Origin: Prorocentrum cordatum
Lineage: Eukaryota > Sar > Dinophyceae > Prorocentrales > Prorocentraceae
NCBI GenBank assembly: GCA_963575745.1
Contig: CAUYUJ010015949.1
Span: 769,510-833,509 of the forward strand
Direction of reading: 5' to 3'
Length of the DNA stretch: 64,000 nt
How positions within the stretch are numbered: position 1 is the first letter of the stretch; every line of letters starts with the position of its first letter. The notes under the pieces were generated by a model, which was not told where the DNA came from, did no database searches, and worked only from the letters and a program-made list of their open reading frames with translations. Shown piece by piece: positions 25,001 through 27,639 of the stretch. Made by a program: the position numbers and the translations under genes.

Positions 25001-27639
25001 GCAGATATCGAGGATTCGGAATATACATGCTGAATGACACGCGAGCAGAGAAGATCGAACAGTCGTAAAATGATTGGTGTTGTTGTAAGCCGGGGGGGCA
25101 GCAACCCTGTCCATCGCGCAAGACTTCCCCTCGGAAACAAACAGGGTGCGAGGCCCAGGAGGTGCACTGCAACTGGAAATCACAACACCATGGGCACCCG
25201 GAGGGGTTAACAGTAGTCATCATCCGCCAGACATGCGAGTTCAACTTGAGAGTTCAACAAAAACCATCATTTTGGACACGGAATCCCCCTTCACCCACCC
25301 ATCCAGGGATGGTGTAAGAGCCTTCGGTCCCATTACTCTGAACGATGCCGCTGCCCTTGCTTCGTTGTCACCTTTATGGGTCTCCTGAGAGGCCCTCGTG
25401 GCCACGGCCGGATTCGCTTCGAAATTGTGGTCAGAGCGTGCCCCGGGAGAAGCCTGGGGAGGAGCGGTGTCGGTCTTTTCTGGTTTCCCCAGGAGCCGCG
25501 CACAGCAGGAGGGCATCAGAGTGATCTCGTCGCCCACAAACAACGTCAGCGAAGCCGTGTTTGCTTCGAAGTTGGTGGACGTCATCATCGTCGTCGTCGC
25601 AACCACGAGCGGCGAGTCTAAGGATCGGGAGAATCTGAGCCTTGACGGCGAAGCGGACTCGCTGATCGAGGCTCTGTCCGCGGTCGCGCTGCACAGGAAG
25701 ATCATCGTGCTGATGCAGATTCCGGGGGCGGTCCTGACGCCCTGGCGCCAGTCTGTCCACGCCATCCTCGCCATGTTCCTCGGAGGGCAGGAGTCGGGGG
25801 TCCCCCAGAACGGTGCGGTGGCCTCACCCCGTGGCGAGTCGGTGGGAATATCGGCGTCAGCGCACGGTCTTGGGACTCGGGCCGTTTTCCGAGGACGCCT
25901 CGGGCGATGGGGGCCTTCGAGGTTCCAGAGCCATGCGGTGACGGACCGCGCGGTGAGGTCGTCACCACACGGACTTGCGGGGCCCCGGCAGGAGACGGGC
26001 TTGGCCTGGGGGACGGTGCTGTTCGGGGACGGGTCCCCAGGGGGTCGCCTGCCGGTGATGATGCCTGCGACCGAGGCCGACACCATACAGCCGTCCCTCA
26101 GCAGTCTGGTGAAGTACGACGAGGGGCTGAAAACGAGCTATCGGCGGCCCTCATTCAAGAACGCCTATCCTCGGGGCGTCCAAAGAGGGGGTGAGCATTG
26201 GGGAGGGATCTCACGACCAGGGCCCTGTGTTGCTAGTAGCAACTCGATTCGATGATTCTTAGCATTCGAATTATCATGTGTGTTGTTCCACTCTTCATTC
26301 AGCGCGTCCCCTGGCACGTGCCGCGGGTCATGATGCGCACCCCCCCTCTTCCCAGACCCTCGACGTCATGATGCTTTCACAGCGTGAACCCTGGGAGGTC
26401 GCGACCCATCCCCCAGGACCGGATCGTCATCCCGAGCTGTTTTTGTTGACGGCCCCGCGGCCCGGCGAGGCCCCCGGAGGCCGAGGATGGCAAAGCATTG
26501 CCCGTCGAGCTCCTGCTGCTCGCGGCGCGAAGGGATCCTGGCTTCCCGGACCCCCTCTTCGGCGCACCGGGTCATCCGTTCGGCCACGGCCTCTCCTACT
26601 CGAAGTTCGCCTACGGGCCGCTGAGGACCCGGGCTTGCGGCGGCGGGGCAGAGAGCCAGGCGCTGGCGTGCTTGGAGGCGCGCGTCAGCAACGTCGGGGC
26701 GTCTGCGGCGCGCACCACCGTGCAGCTGTACGCGACGTTCCCAAAGGAGCGGGGCGACGACAGCTGTGCACAGGCACCGATCTTGTCGGCCAGGCCCTTC
26801 CTGGTGGTCCCAGGATGGGTGCACACGCCTCCCTGGCCAAGCCGGGGAGGGAGTGTGCACCGATGCTGAACTCAGGCTGGGCCTGGCCAGGATCAGTGCA
26901 TGCGCACCGTGTTCTTCCTTCGAAGGTGGCCGGGTACAAGACTGCGATCCTGAAGGGCTTTGCGAAGACTGACCTGCTGCAGGTCGATGGAGAATAGCGG
27001 CACGAGCGTAGAACCTTTCGGAGTTCCGCGCGGATTTCGGGGATCTGCGCTGGATTCCGCGCGGGGCGCACCAGGGGTGGCGCCAAAGGCGCCGCCAGGG
27101 GGTGGCCCAGCGCCGATCTGAGAACTCCGCGCGGACCGTCGAGAGAGGACGTTTTGTGTAGTGTGTTCTTCTCATGGCAGGGGGGCGAGTCGCAGGTCGT
27201 GGCGTTCGCTCTGACGAGGCGCGACCTCTCCTACTTCGAGGCCTCGGTCCGGAACTGGCAGCTGGTGGACGAGGTCATCGCCAGCATCGGAGAGTCCTCG
27301 GAGGACCTGCGCCAGAGCGTGAGCGTCCGGTCGCGGCCAGCGGGCCAGAGCGTGAGCTTCCGGTCGCAGCCCACGGAGTCGTCGCCGTCGCTCGCGGACG
27401 ACGCGGACGACGGCGACGGCACGGCCTCGACGCCGCACCCCCCGGTGGCATCTCAGGTGTCGGCGGCGAGCCCAGGGGGGAAGGCAGGGTCCTCCTCCTC
27501 CCCCTCCTCCTGCTCCTCCGCCTCTCAAGCCATTGTGGGTCAGGCCTTCTTGGGGGGAGGCCCCGACCCGCATTCGCGCACGCGTACCGTGTGTCGGTGT
27601 GCCGCGCGCGCGGGGCGGCCAGGCACACCCGCGGCTTGA
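171..27639 (+). CDS. Glycoside hydrolase family 3 (beta-glucosidase/xylosidase-like), split gene, 5' partial
   Basis: Eleven exons (171-249, 3121-3317, 3922-4109, 4532-4653, 5720-5780, 7279-7420, 25493-25790, 25992-26170, 26578-26746, 26926-26982, 27181-27639) join in consistent phase into about 649 residues. GH3 enzymes release glucose or xylose from the non-reducing end of beta-glycosides. Visible landmarks in order: KHWIFNSQ (barrel substrate loop), ELYYPPFEAAVDAG, the nucleophile block FVQSDWWA (Asp codon 3935-3937), EMPGEG, then the sandwich domain with GDYYSGGGSGHV, TTSGESKDRENLSLDG (candidate acid/base Glu, codon 25614-25616), FLGGQESG, FGHGLSY, and a fibronectin-III-like tail ending SEDLRQSVSV. 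Missing upstream: any signal peptide and the first part of the barrel. Most introns begin GA or GC and end AG. The C-terminal 130 residues are low complexity and not typical of the family. Exon order and identity are confident; individual junctions come from family similarity and phase, without transcripts. Confidence 0.9.
501..658. mobile_element. MITE-like family D, copy 1
   Basis: About 30-bp imperfect terminal inverted repeats: the left end reads TCAGGCCTGCCCCTCTACAG and the complement of the right end reads TCAGGTCGGGCATGTCCCCC. The AT-richer core shares AGTCTGGGG-like and GATCCCCCTGTAGG blocks with the copy at 966. No coding capacity. Confidence 0.75.
717..812. mobile_element. Introner family C, fragment
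   Basis: GGTCCGCGCGGATCTCGGG, then a GCGGAGCGCGCC core, as in the full copies; lies between family D arms. Confidence 0.45.
821..965. mobile_element. MITE-like family D, partial copy
   Basis: A left arm (TCAGGTCGGGCATGTCCCTC) at 821 and a degraded right arm (GATCCGCCTGTAGG) near 948, abutting the next copy. Confidence 0.55.
966..1146. mobile_element. MITE-like family D, copy 2 with duplicated right end
   Basis: Left arm AGTCGGGCCTGTCCCTCTG, right arm GGGGGACATGCCCGACCTAA ending at 1121. A second right-end copy (GGAGGACATGCCCGACCTAA) follows immediately up to 1146. Confidence 0.7.
1148..1300. mobile_element. Introner family E, copy 1
   Basis: Hairpin-forming segment with CACGCCCCCCTCCTTGCCAA...CCAGGAGGGCAT in the centre and GTGCACCGA/TCGGTGCAAGTGCAC at the ends. 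It aligns along its length with the whole ninth GH3 intron (26747-26925). Confidence 0.65.
1300..1465. other. AT-rich island with ATTCTTA/TATTCGTATTAAGATTC repeats
   Basis: About 165 bases of markedly AT-rich sequence inside GC-rich surroundings, with TATTCGTATTAAGATTC or close variants twice (near 1395 and 1433). No gene seen. Confidence 0.6.
1620..1702. mobile_element. Introner family C, 3'-half fragment
   Basis: TCCGCGCGGACCTCCGAGAA followed by a GTGTTTTTCCAGG end, as in family C right arms; the left arm is not recognisable. Confidence 0.4.
1711..1860. mobile_element. Dispersed repeat family A, copy 1
   Basis: Begins ACACACAGACACAATTAATC, contains GATCCCC...AATATGGG and its approximate complement ATATTGGGGATC, and ends TGTGTGTCCCTAGG. 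Homologous to 44942-45094 and 60910-61012. Imperfect inverted ends suggest a non-autonomous DNA element. Confidence 0.7.
1888..2021. mobile_element. MITE-like family B, copy 1
   Basis: Near-perfect terminal inverted repeats GCATCGCTCGGACG ... CGTCCGAGCGATGGC enclosing about 100 bases with GGACCGTCGAGG and CATCCTGG blocks. Same arrangement at 40960 and 45481. Confidence 0.8.
2221..2436. mobile_element. MITE-like element M with 32-bp terminal inverted repeats
   Basis: The two ends (2221-2254 and 2402-2436) are inverted copies differing at about two positions (left GTCCAGCGACAAGGGGGTGG, right complement GTCCAGCTGCAAGGGGGTGG). The core is a series of GCAATACA(A/T)T motifs in both orientations. 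No coding capacity. Confidence 0.85.
2501..2773. repeat. GGA polypurine tract
   Basis: About 270 bases of GGA/GGGA repeat, almost entirely purine on this strand, in GH3 intron 1. It produces poly-Gly, poly-Glu and poly-Pro/Ser open frames that are not genes. Confidence 0.95.
2930..3120. mobile_element. Introner family C, copy in GH3 intron 1
   Basis: The left arm (GAAGAAGAAACAAACCACAT, then GCTCCGCGCGGATTTCTTGG) and right arm (GAAATCCGCGCGGACCTCC, then GTGGTTTGTTTCCC) are inverted copies around a GC-rich hairpin core. The right end coincides with the splice acceptor of exon 2. Confidence 0.85.
3121..3317 (+). CDS. GH3 exon 2
   Basis: Encodes ETNRENSSSEVDERTAWELY, then PPFEAAVDAGASAVMCAYNK and the NGRYAC block, ending MGFQG just before the nucleophile segment. 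These are hallmark barrel strands of family 3. The exon ends in phase 2 at a GT (3318); the acceptor AG is 3119-3120. Confidence 0.9.
3318..3921. mobile_element. Introner family F (whole GH3 intron 2), with a family C copy nested inside
   Basis: The intron ends are inverted copies of about 45 bases (left GGGGGCCCCGAAGCGATGTG; complement of right GGGGATCCAAAGCAGTGCGG). The block at 3778-3846 (GGCCGTTCCCCGAGGACG, TCTCGGGCGAT) recurs in the 201-base intron at 25791, so both are one family. The C copy at 3551-3765 splits it. Confidence 0.8.
3551..3765. mobile_element. Introner family C nested in family F
   Basis: Left arm GAAGAAGAAAGGACTATACA then GCTCCGCGCGGATGTCTTGG; right arm CCAAGGAATCCGCGCGGACC then GTTTCTTCCTCG; core GCGCGCTCCGCGCGCCAGGG. 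Interrupts the flanking F sequence. Confidence 0.82.
3922..4109 (+). CDS. GH3 exon 3 (catalytic nucleophile)
   Basis: Starts FVQSDWWATQ, carrying the conserved SDW nucleophile aspartate (codon 3935-3937), and continues through GLDQEMPGEG to VARILAVIYRMRLG at the end of the barrel. Acceptor AG is 3920-3921. The downstream junction is ambiguous by a few bases because GAGAC occurs at both intron ends. Confidence 0.9.
4110..4531. mobile_element. Introner family C (outer copy, whole GH3 intron 3)
   Basis: Arms GAAGAAGGGACAACGCCATA ... GGTCCGCGCGGATTTCTTGG and CCAAGAAATGCGCGCGGACC ... TTTTTCCTTCCTC lie at the two intron ends. The core is split by a second, full C copy at 4197-4390. Confidence 0.85.
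4197..4390. mobile_element. Introner family C (inner copy) nested in the outer one
   Basis: The longest arms seen: about 65 bases, left GAAGAAGAGACAACGCCATA + AGCATAAACTTCTGGCGCTC, right GAGCGCCACAAGTTTATGCT + TGTGGCGTTTCTCTTCTTC. They are nearly perfect inverted copies around a GGCGCCTCCGGCGCC core. Confidence 0.88.
4532..4653 (+). CDS. GH3 exon 4 (start of sandwich domain)
   Basis: Encodes ETNECTPPHCMEAMMRNVTS and then ATESIVMLRNE, the linker and first strand of the C-terminal sandwich domain (family pattern ESIVLLKNED). The intron behind it starts GAC and the next exon also starts GAC. Confidence 0.88.
4654..5719. mobile_element. GH3 intron 4: introner family C ends enlarged by later insertions
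   Basis: The 5' end (GAGGAAGAAAAAATCGCATA) and the 3' part (from about 5531, with GCAAACTTTCGGAGG, GGCGCTTGAGGCGCC and CTCCGAAAGTTTGTGTTTCT) look like the two ends of a C copy. Between them lie a family G element (5355-5501) and about 650 bases with no recognised gene. Confidence 0.6.
5355..5501. mobile_element. MITE-like family G, copy 1
   Basis: Inverted ends AGATGGGGTCGGAGGATAGC ... GCGATCCTCCGACCCCATCT enclose repeated CGATGCATCGGCGATGCGG motifs. The same ends and motifs occur at 14084 and 34643. Confidence 0.85.
5720..5780 (+). CDS. GH3 exon 5 (small)
   Basis: A 61-base exon: DAALPLKPRDQGGPGSILVV, followed by a split Gly codon. It supplies the LPL turn and the VVG strand that must lie between exons 4 and 6 in this family. 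Acceptor AG 5718-5719; donor GC at 5781-5782, a class common in dinoflagellates. Being so short, it could easily be missed by automatic gene prediction. Confidence 0.82.
5838..5920. repeat. GGA tract
   Basis: Short GGA-rich purine tract in GH3 intron 5, followed by a pyrimidine-rich stretch. Confidence 0.85.
6211..6394. mobile_element. Dispersed element K, copy 1
   Basis: Starts CAGATGAGCGACGCAAAG and ends TTTCTGATCGTCGCTCAG, roughly inverted. The interior (GTAAGCTGCCCGCGTGAGGT, CAAGCCGCCGCGTAAG) aligns throughout with 39828-40008. Confidence 0.75.
6413..6588. mobile_element. Tc1/mariner-type MITE with TA target duplication
   Basis: A 176-bp element flanked by TA on both sides (6411-6412, 6589-6590). 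Left end CAGTCGGGGCCCTGAAGAAG + GAACCC; complement of right end CAGTCGGGGCGTTGACCTAA + GGAACCC. TA duplications and CAGT termini are the known signature of mariner-derived MITEs. No coding capacity. Confidence 0.8.
7279..7420 (+). CDS. GH3 exon 6
   Basis: Encodes GDASVARPFDSEAAAQGEDA and WAVGDYYSGGGSGHV, then FVSPLDGIR. The GDYYSGGGSGHV stretch is diagnostic for this GH3 subgroup. Acceptor AG 7277-7278. The exon ends with two bases of an Arg codon at a GA donor (7421); the 18-kb intron follows. Confidence 0.88.
7470..7965. repeat. CCT/CTC polypyrimidine tract
   Basis: Nearly 500 bases of CTCC/CCT repeat shortly after the donor of the 18-kb intron. Complementary in composition to the GGA tracts elsewhere. 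Confidence 0.95.
8120..8258. mobile_element. Introner family C, degraded copy
   Basis: The core CTGGCGGCGCCTCCGGCGCC and the right arm GATCCAAGAAATCCGCCCGG are recognisable; the left arm is diverged. Confidence 0.5.
8266..8440. repeat. Dispersed repeat N, copy 1
   Basis: CGCGTTACCTCACCAACACA + TCCAGATACGATGG and the following 140 bases align with 35441-35600 (CGCGTATCCCCGCCAGCCCA + TCCAGAAACGACG). Unknown nature. Confidence 0.6.
9040..10281. repeat. Higher-order tandem duplication array
   Basis: The segment 9305-9622 recurs at 9975-10281 with a 670-base offset and only scattered changes. A shorter block (AGGGTAAGGCTGGGACGCAG) recurs near 9104, 9453, 9725, 9905 and 10126. The second copy lacks about 130 bases present at 9173-9305. 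No gene recognised. Confidence 0.85.
10447..11823 (-). CDS. Hypothetical Ala/Pro-rich protein, antisense inside the 18-kb intron
   Basis: A 458-codon minus-strand frame starting at the ATG at 11823 (the frame stays open further upstream through purine repeats) and ending TGA at 10447. I recognise no family. Visible: an Arg-rich N-terminal third; a middle rich in Ala, Glu and Val (EDEIVQQVTAEAQATTAAVV); Pro/Ala repeats (EAVPPEAAPPTAAPPTA); and a C-terminal stretch likely to form a coiled coil (VRLLKQQLSRVEAVLYWREK, RRLVDEAVGW). An alternative frame upstream carries a hydrophobic MPIASLIVLVALV and VLVIVFVMLLL, which could belong to another exon. It could be a nested host gene, a TE remnant, or chance openness in GC-rich DNA. 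Confidence 0.35.
   Translation of the reverse strand: MRAGRLASPCPGEWRASRAHRESSGWRHGDQPRPGLRAAVRRLGFAARTGRRPLMSDVASLARVAAHADREPHRAGRAGAPEQEAAAAGEARARDRVRDALAEPLAACKLVLVCLPPTSPSPARLLQQPRVLPSPPPGEPRHAGAGQQGDGRLRSASRRRRRCQPEAEPRPRSGSRVRLATAEDEIVQQVTAEAQATTAAVVSLSARCQATACRNAWPRRRAAAARGAGEGQPRVDEVVAEAAADAATTPDATEAVPPAFGMSRPPQHAADRVGEARAAAAAALVQLAESQMVAGAPEAAPPAAALPRPSAMERLPRVPRVPQAETLRADAASEAVPPEAAPPTAAPPTAMQRVQRVQPTTDIQAADGAVRLLKQQLSRVEAVLYWREKAAPNSPQVQDFRWRACELRRLVDEAVGWRAALDPGGPPGAAAVQARAAAAAGPPPTGRAGSCESPGRRD
11892..12130. repeat. GGA/GAGGAGCAG purine tract
   Basis: Imperfect AGGAGG, GAGGATGAG and GAGCAGGAG repeats; almost pure purine on this strand. Confidence 0.9.
12168..13055. repeat. GAT/AGTGAT satellite-like trinucleotide region
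   Basis: Nearly 900 bases built from GAT, AGT and GGT triplets with a constant 3-base period: a pure GATGAT block, an AGTGAT/AGTGGT hexamer block (12235-12335), then diverged GATGATG(G/T)T sequence and a second pure GAT block (12966-13010). The Asp-, Met- and Ile-rich frames are by-products. Confidence 0.93.
13056..13504. other. No recognised gene
   Basis: Mixed-composition sequence without family similarity or a convincing splice context. The short minus-strand frame here (13191-13505) has no recognisable domain. Confidence 0.5.
13505..14030. repeat. Dispersed repeat H, copy 1
   Basis: A run of CTTGGGGGCC(T/A)C-type motifs, then CTTGGAGGTGATCGATCAAA + GAAGGG, then AACCAATG, CCAGGGGGAGGGGGTAGG and GAGGGTTGATGGGATT. 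The same order of blocks is present at 35645-36220, so this is one long dispersed element rather than simple repeat. Confidence 0.75.
14084..14251. mobile_element. MITE-like family G, copy 2
   Basis: Ends AGATGTGGTCGGAGGATCGA ... GCGTGATCCTCCGACCCCAT, interior of repeated GATGCATCGCCGATGC motifs. Confidence 0.82.
14560..15250. repeat. Left arm of a large inverted repeat (foldback-like element)
   Basis: Matches the reverse complement of 24380-25080 along roughly 650-700 bases. Paired landmarks: TTGTTCGCGCTTTTTTGCTC with TGTTCGATCTTCTCTGCTCG, GACGTGTAGTTGCCGCAGCC with CACGTGTAGTTCGCGCAGCC, and GGGTCGAGCAGGCGGGTCG with GGGTCGAGCGGGCGGGTCG. Inside it GAGAGCGCG-type motifs recur about every 50 bases, as subterminal repeats do. 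Confidence 0.8.
15251..15719. other. Interior of the foldback element: no gene recognised
   Basis: AT-richer than the surroundings; short frames only and no domain recognised. Confidence 0.5.
15720..15806. repeat. GCATG(T/C)TTCAAACATG short tandem repeat
   Basis: At least four palindromic units of the type CATGTTTCAAACATG, spaced 20-30 bases apart. Confidence 0.75.
16040..16208. repeat. GGA tract
   Basis: AGG/GGA repeat ending 25 bases before the copia 5' LTR. Confidence 0.93.
16229..16233. other. Target-site duplication CCAGC, left
   Basis: CCAGC immediately before the 5' LTR; identical to 24227-24231 after the 3' LTR. Confidence 0.9.
16234..16365 (+). repeat. Copia 5' LTR (132 bp)
   Basis: TGTGCGTGATCC ... 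CCGCCACGTCA. Very short for a copia LTR. Contains ATG codons (near 16269) that would give only a five-codon upstream frame. Confidence 0.95.
16367..16380 (+). promoter_or_regulatory. Candidate primer-binding site
   Basis: TGGCAGCGGAGCGG begins one base after the 5' LTR. The leading TGG can pair with a tRNA 3' CCA end; which tRNA cannot be said from here. Confidence 0.5.
16495..19836 (+). CDS. Copia ORF1: Gag, zinc knuckle, protease, RING-like finger, methyltransferase-like block, N-terminal part of integrase
   Basis: 16495 is the first ATG after the 5' LTR; 16558 is an alternative. From 16495 the protein opens with a hydrophobic segment (LGFVLWLFLYLVGG). Then: Gag core (YVPHWDGNPASWHTYKDEVR, about 16600-17220); an acidic linker (17287-17460); a Gly/Arg-rich stretch (17511-17625); zinc knuckle CRACYQWGHWSGDPEC (17662-17709); retropepsin-like VDSACARSVMG (Asp at 17863); cysteine-rich CYVCARPT..CPCGLHSCSGC..CPGC (18514-18606); a block with SLFELACEPNSKLG (18853) and WISIPCTPWC (19036-19062); and the integrase HHCC (HTNTGH, CPDC, to 19750). 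Copia proteins are normally one ORF, but here the integrase core continues in another frame near 19790. The methyltransferase reading rests on the LFE/G and PC motifs only. Confidence 0.88.
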   Translation: MLGFVLWLFLYLVGGPTTLAEMISSQDDDKYQGADAYVPHWDGNPASWHTYKDEVRIWTLGLNLDVPYSLAARMIRKLKGAARRKALTLTNEQLQPFRGVPERRNDEGLVTREGVPPDLERGIRNLMEILETLCPPKVSRKGETMADFFETMKYQRRLGTRISDYITVFDQGVTRLIDDGVDFSDDSDILGYFFMRRLNTTKEQRERLIAALPSETFQLREVQATAMRIFQDIHLTERSLPRRPDPKRPPHKGARPPVKQVNVTEIEEDEDYDDEEPDGDGVEELVQRELEALAMELNEVNEDDLDQEQLDAVEKAAVQLTELPEALATVRNATSSIKRGGGSSGSGGAAVAPRGRNGGRGRGGGRKPGRGGKFQPIKDTLDGRKKKSQCRACYQWGHWSGDPECPGPPQEVSAVTNETQLDDDEIEVLAVEMSAPLAVPQTVIAPAGAMCRKGAVDSACARSVMGTPWWDDYYGYLKAIGLDKEVTFENVTETFKFGDGGTADSATRVRFPVAAAKVPHFIKAYLLDIPGLSLLLRRDYLESVHAEIKTSPPRRITIGPHRAELSQDKATGHYMLDLNPDAYHVLRSHSKTKSELDELPRRLRPRTSGKLASKITALICGASAVTATGGQTCNVEVVKDFVSINEVQSMKNVTFPTSAEVQDTTVETICGNECYVCARPTSFTCPCGLHSCSGCVRDGFCPGCKYDVDMVGFVDGDFSNSVQNGTWKFMKRGQHKQNLSGITKAKTLHDHNVIPNRVRKLIQLEQADEVHGQAVAAMRRGRPRNYSLFELACEPNSKLGNEFNKAGRTDKAFRVHLPKCDLRKKGTVEGLLVKIKREKKNGNLPVIWISIPCTPWCTYQRLWNSRTLAQRFRLELKRQENRKILRNVLWLLRELRPLSIPTGFELPFQSDIWNGKFKPKELSQIEEILNLQTKFDGCQYGTKTRKGEPIRKRFKVLTNHQPVVNKLYKKCDGKHVHAKVFGGRELMETGRYTLALVKDIAAGLRAPRQGHDVLPVAYDKEITARAKEVLDKMDPQERVQLERVVKLVHTNTGHPTNASLARAIRLQGGSAEAIAAAEALQCPDCARRRPPDISTPADLRSSFVSSATGWPPT
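19785..23648 (+). CDS. Copia ORF2: integrase core, RT, RNase H, C-terminal membrane segment
   Basis: Lies in the -1 frame relative to ORF1; the frame is open from 19404, but recognisable protein starts near 19785. Integrase triad: VAADLMML, ASIADLGGEFE and NSVCERHGGE, with about 34 residues between the last two acids. An Asp/Glu/Pro linker follows with five (E/D)TPY(M/F/Q) repeats (20730-21270). RT: GTRWVLTEKDVDNFKARLVV, FFDAKSAYLQ (Asp 21921) and NVDDM (22188-22199, Tyr of YVDD replaced by Asn, both Asp kept). RNase H: FYGDSAFANAE (Asp near 22662), STLSAEAYA and WIPTHTMVADALTK. After RNase H come about 170 more residues with a strongly hydrophobic helix (GIGFTLALFLIIWIFM, about 23377-23430). 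Stop TGA at 23646-23648. Apart from the frame offset from ORF1 it appears intact. Confidence 0.9.
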   Translation, partial: RFEVKFREFGDGVAADLMMLADVKGHQAQLQSNVGMATHFQLVAPQTDKKPITSWTTLLTRWMGWAGPPQASIADLGGEFEREFRGELEGMGCELIATAALSPTQNSVCERHGGEWKYIAKAIIDEYQIDFTVPGVLEWLCTVVNWAKNSKIGPSGFSPAQWVLGRGYRLPYGILSNHARLSLHQRARDDQTFQQRIGMLAAAQRAAQAVEYDRRLSEAFLAKSRGKSARPSSLNFSIGDQVFYWRGLNKAKTMWNFKWHGPGVVIGYEGNNVWVSHRNATLKCSPKHLRPAMPEECVPWNEIFDALAHNLEPEFEEDTPYMEAPPGTETDYYDMTVDEEELPGPTNTHPTSGRRSTGKSRGRFGYRPEGSAEEETPGPPPDFDAAAGPDESAEPDAKRVRFHNDQDQEPEMPQVPQREAAPPHQEADPEPETPYFDQESPMDAHNQQVPEDEMDEETPYMEPPGADIEEETPYMEEQASEQEPQTAEETPYQAPAAEEPRPAPPGHAVRRTRYNPLDDLPVSIRRNLESRRMAAQYDPLDDVPRVIRQELRQQQDAKKHRVNEHMIMELSLKEAADLDFSTPCPTRFKRVDLVGNSRSKELTFKNLTGANQVKMRKAMASEWDKWLAFHAVRFCSKEELDELMRERPKLKIVGTRWVLTEKDVDNFKARLVVQGCQENDLGIRTDAPTGSRDAFWLTAGFAAQPGWDGAFFDAKSAYLQAEGIDRVLMIKMPLENPPPGTKPGQVFFATGSIYGTKDAGRAWYLYLKSVLKEFQIHESKLERGWYYLAHKGEIVMVIHSNVDDMFFAWKRSNAYVQEIIPKLEKRLYLAKKTGDVDYLGTRVQMTRDFISVTQEKAIKAIDAIPIQPSRLKTPDAEATPEEISSFRATNGQVQWVATRSRRDAACKQNMAAQKISKLKVKDLIDMNKLVKELKENSTLGIRVVRNRVRVLHAQLLFYGDSAFANAEGERSQCGLVGGLTHKPEEVAIGKFSEMIPLTWCSGRVKRVVRSTLSAEAYAISEASEYADWHRQVLTELRLASALNGPPKLKDVERESVKIPMTTLADSKNLEETVEKDAGVVADKRLRIVVSMLRESFGLPHSVLRWIPTHTMVADALTKIMEAGILMSFMSGRDYKFTAPTPRAKKLIQMLTMVSLSKGAAGYEHIPKYEVSCAEFAVDTFEYSEQWIFSWMMWFRSAVCGIGFTLALFLIIWIFMRFKGVLTITRDEEILVPVDTEIVSVKPKTGPKGMKVRDVMTMSQTTYVRSHRHVAVNNYEGDVFTGTTYTRK
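23655..23756. repeat. Tandem duplication in the copia 3' untranslated region
   Basis: Two units of about 50 bases sharing CTACG(A/G)GCCC, CGAGCTCCCCGCTGAGCCCA and AGG.GG, just behind the ORF2 stop. Confidence 0.8.
24085..24093 (+). promoter_or_regulatory. Candidate polypurine tract
   Basis: TTGGAGGAG, with a purine run directly abutting the 3' LTR, in the expected place for plus-strand priming. Confidence 0.6.
24094..24226 (+). repeat. Copia 3' LTR (133 bp)
   Basis: Same sequence as the 5' LTR with one additional T in the T run near 24173. Confidence 0.95.
24227..24231. other. Target-site duplication CCAGC, right
   Basis: Second copy of the 5-bp duplication made at integration. Confidence 0.9.
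24380..25080. repeat. Right arm of the large inverted repeat (foldback-like element)
   Basis: Reverse complement of 14560-15250. Contains ATCGCGCTCTCGCG-type motifs near 24556, 24597, 24638 and 24672, spaced about 40-50 bases apart. Removing the copia insertion leaves roughly 1.1 kb between the arms. Confidence 0.8.
25081..25492. other. End of GH3 intron 6: no further gene
   Basis: Mixed sequence leading to the CCCCAG acceptor at 25492; no domain recognised. Confidence 0.5.
25493..25790 (+). CDS. GH3 exon 7 (candidate acid/base Glu)
   Basis: Resumes the frame left at 7420: SRAQQEGIRVISSPTNNVSE, then VIIVVVATTSGESKDRENLS, ending AILAMFLGGQ. The Glu in SGES (25614-25616) is the likely acid/base residue by position. 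GAGC at its start repeats the first bases of the intron it terminates. The exon stops before GAG at 25791. Confidence 0.9.
25791..25991. mobile_element. Introner family F (whole GH3 intron 7, GA-AG)
   Basis: 201 bases. The ends form inverted copies of about 40 bases (GGTGCGGTGGCCTCACCCCG against the complement of the CGGTGAGGTCGTCACCACAC region). The interior CGAGGACGCCTCGGGCGATG matches intron 2. Exon-intron junctions share GGCAGGAG(T/A)CGGG. Length is a multiple of three with no stop, so it could be translated if retained. Confidence 0.82.
25992..26170 (+). CDS. GH3 exon 8
   Basis: Encodes ETGLAWGTVLFGDGSPGGRL and PVMMPATEADTI, then VKYDEGLKTSYR and PSFKNAYP. This is the end of the sandwich domain in GH3. 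The frame is the same as in exon 7, so the 201-base intron between them reads through without a stop. The 3' end is set by matching to the FGHGLSY exon and is uncertain by tens of bases. Confidence 0.82.
26578..26746 (+). CDS. GH3 exon 9 (FGxGLSY motif, start of Fn3-like domain)
   Basis: FGHGLSYSKFAYGPL, then LEARVSNVGASAARTTVQLY ATFPK: the family FGxGLSY motif followed by the first strands of the fibronectin-III-like domain. The upstream junction is unclear because no AG sits directly before it; the reading frame stays open further upstream and the exon may start earlier (for instance at PDPLFGAPGH). The downstream donor is GA (26747). Confidence 0.78.
26747..26925. mobile_element. Introner family E (whole GH3 intron 9, GA-AG)
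   Basis: 179 bases with a central hairpin (CACACGCCTCCCTGGCCAAG, CCGGGGAGGGAGTGTGCACC) and outer arms CACCGATCTTGTCGGCCAGG / CCTGGCCAGGATCAGTG. Homologous to 1148-1300. Confidence 0.8.
26926..26982 (+). CDS. GH3 exon 10 (57-base micro-exon)
   Basis: Exactly 19 codons, VAGYKTAILKGFAKTDLLQ, matching the LKGF...L segment of the Fn3-like domain. Bounded by AG (26924-26925) and a canonical GT (26983). Both neighbouring introns are short inverted-repeat introners. Confidence 0.82.
26983..27180. mobile_element. Introner family C (whole GH3 intron 10, GT-AG)
   Basis: 198 bases: GGAGTTCCGCGCGGATTTCG, GATCTGCGCTGG, a GGCGCCAAAGGCGCC core, CAGCGCCGATCTGAGAACTC, CGCGCGGACCGTCGAGAG. The ends coincide with the two splice sites. 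Confidence 0.85.
27181..27639 (+). CDS. GH3 exon 11 (C-terminal exon)
   Basis: GGESQVVAFALTRRDLSYFE and NWQLVDEVIASIGESSEDLR complete the Fn3-like domain. A tail of about 100 residues follows, rich in Ser, Pro, Asp and Ala, to a TGA at 27637-27639. The last part of the tail may be non-coding, since LINE sequence starts near 27640 and the natural stop could have been displaced by that insertion. Confidence 0.8.
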   Translation, partial: GGESQVVAFALTRRDLSYFEASVRNWQLVDEVIASIGESSEDLRQSVSVRSRPAGQSVSFRSQPTESSPSLADDADDGDGTASTPHPPVASQVSAASPGGKAGSSSSPSSCSSASQAIVGQAFLGGGPDPHSRTRTVCRCAARAGRPGTPAA

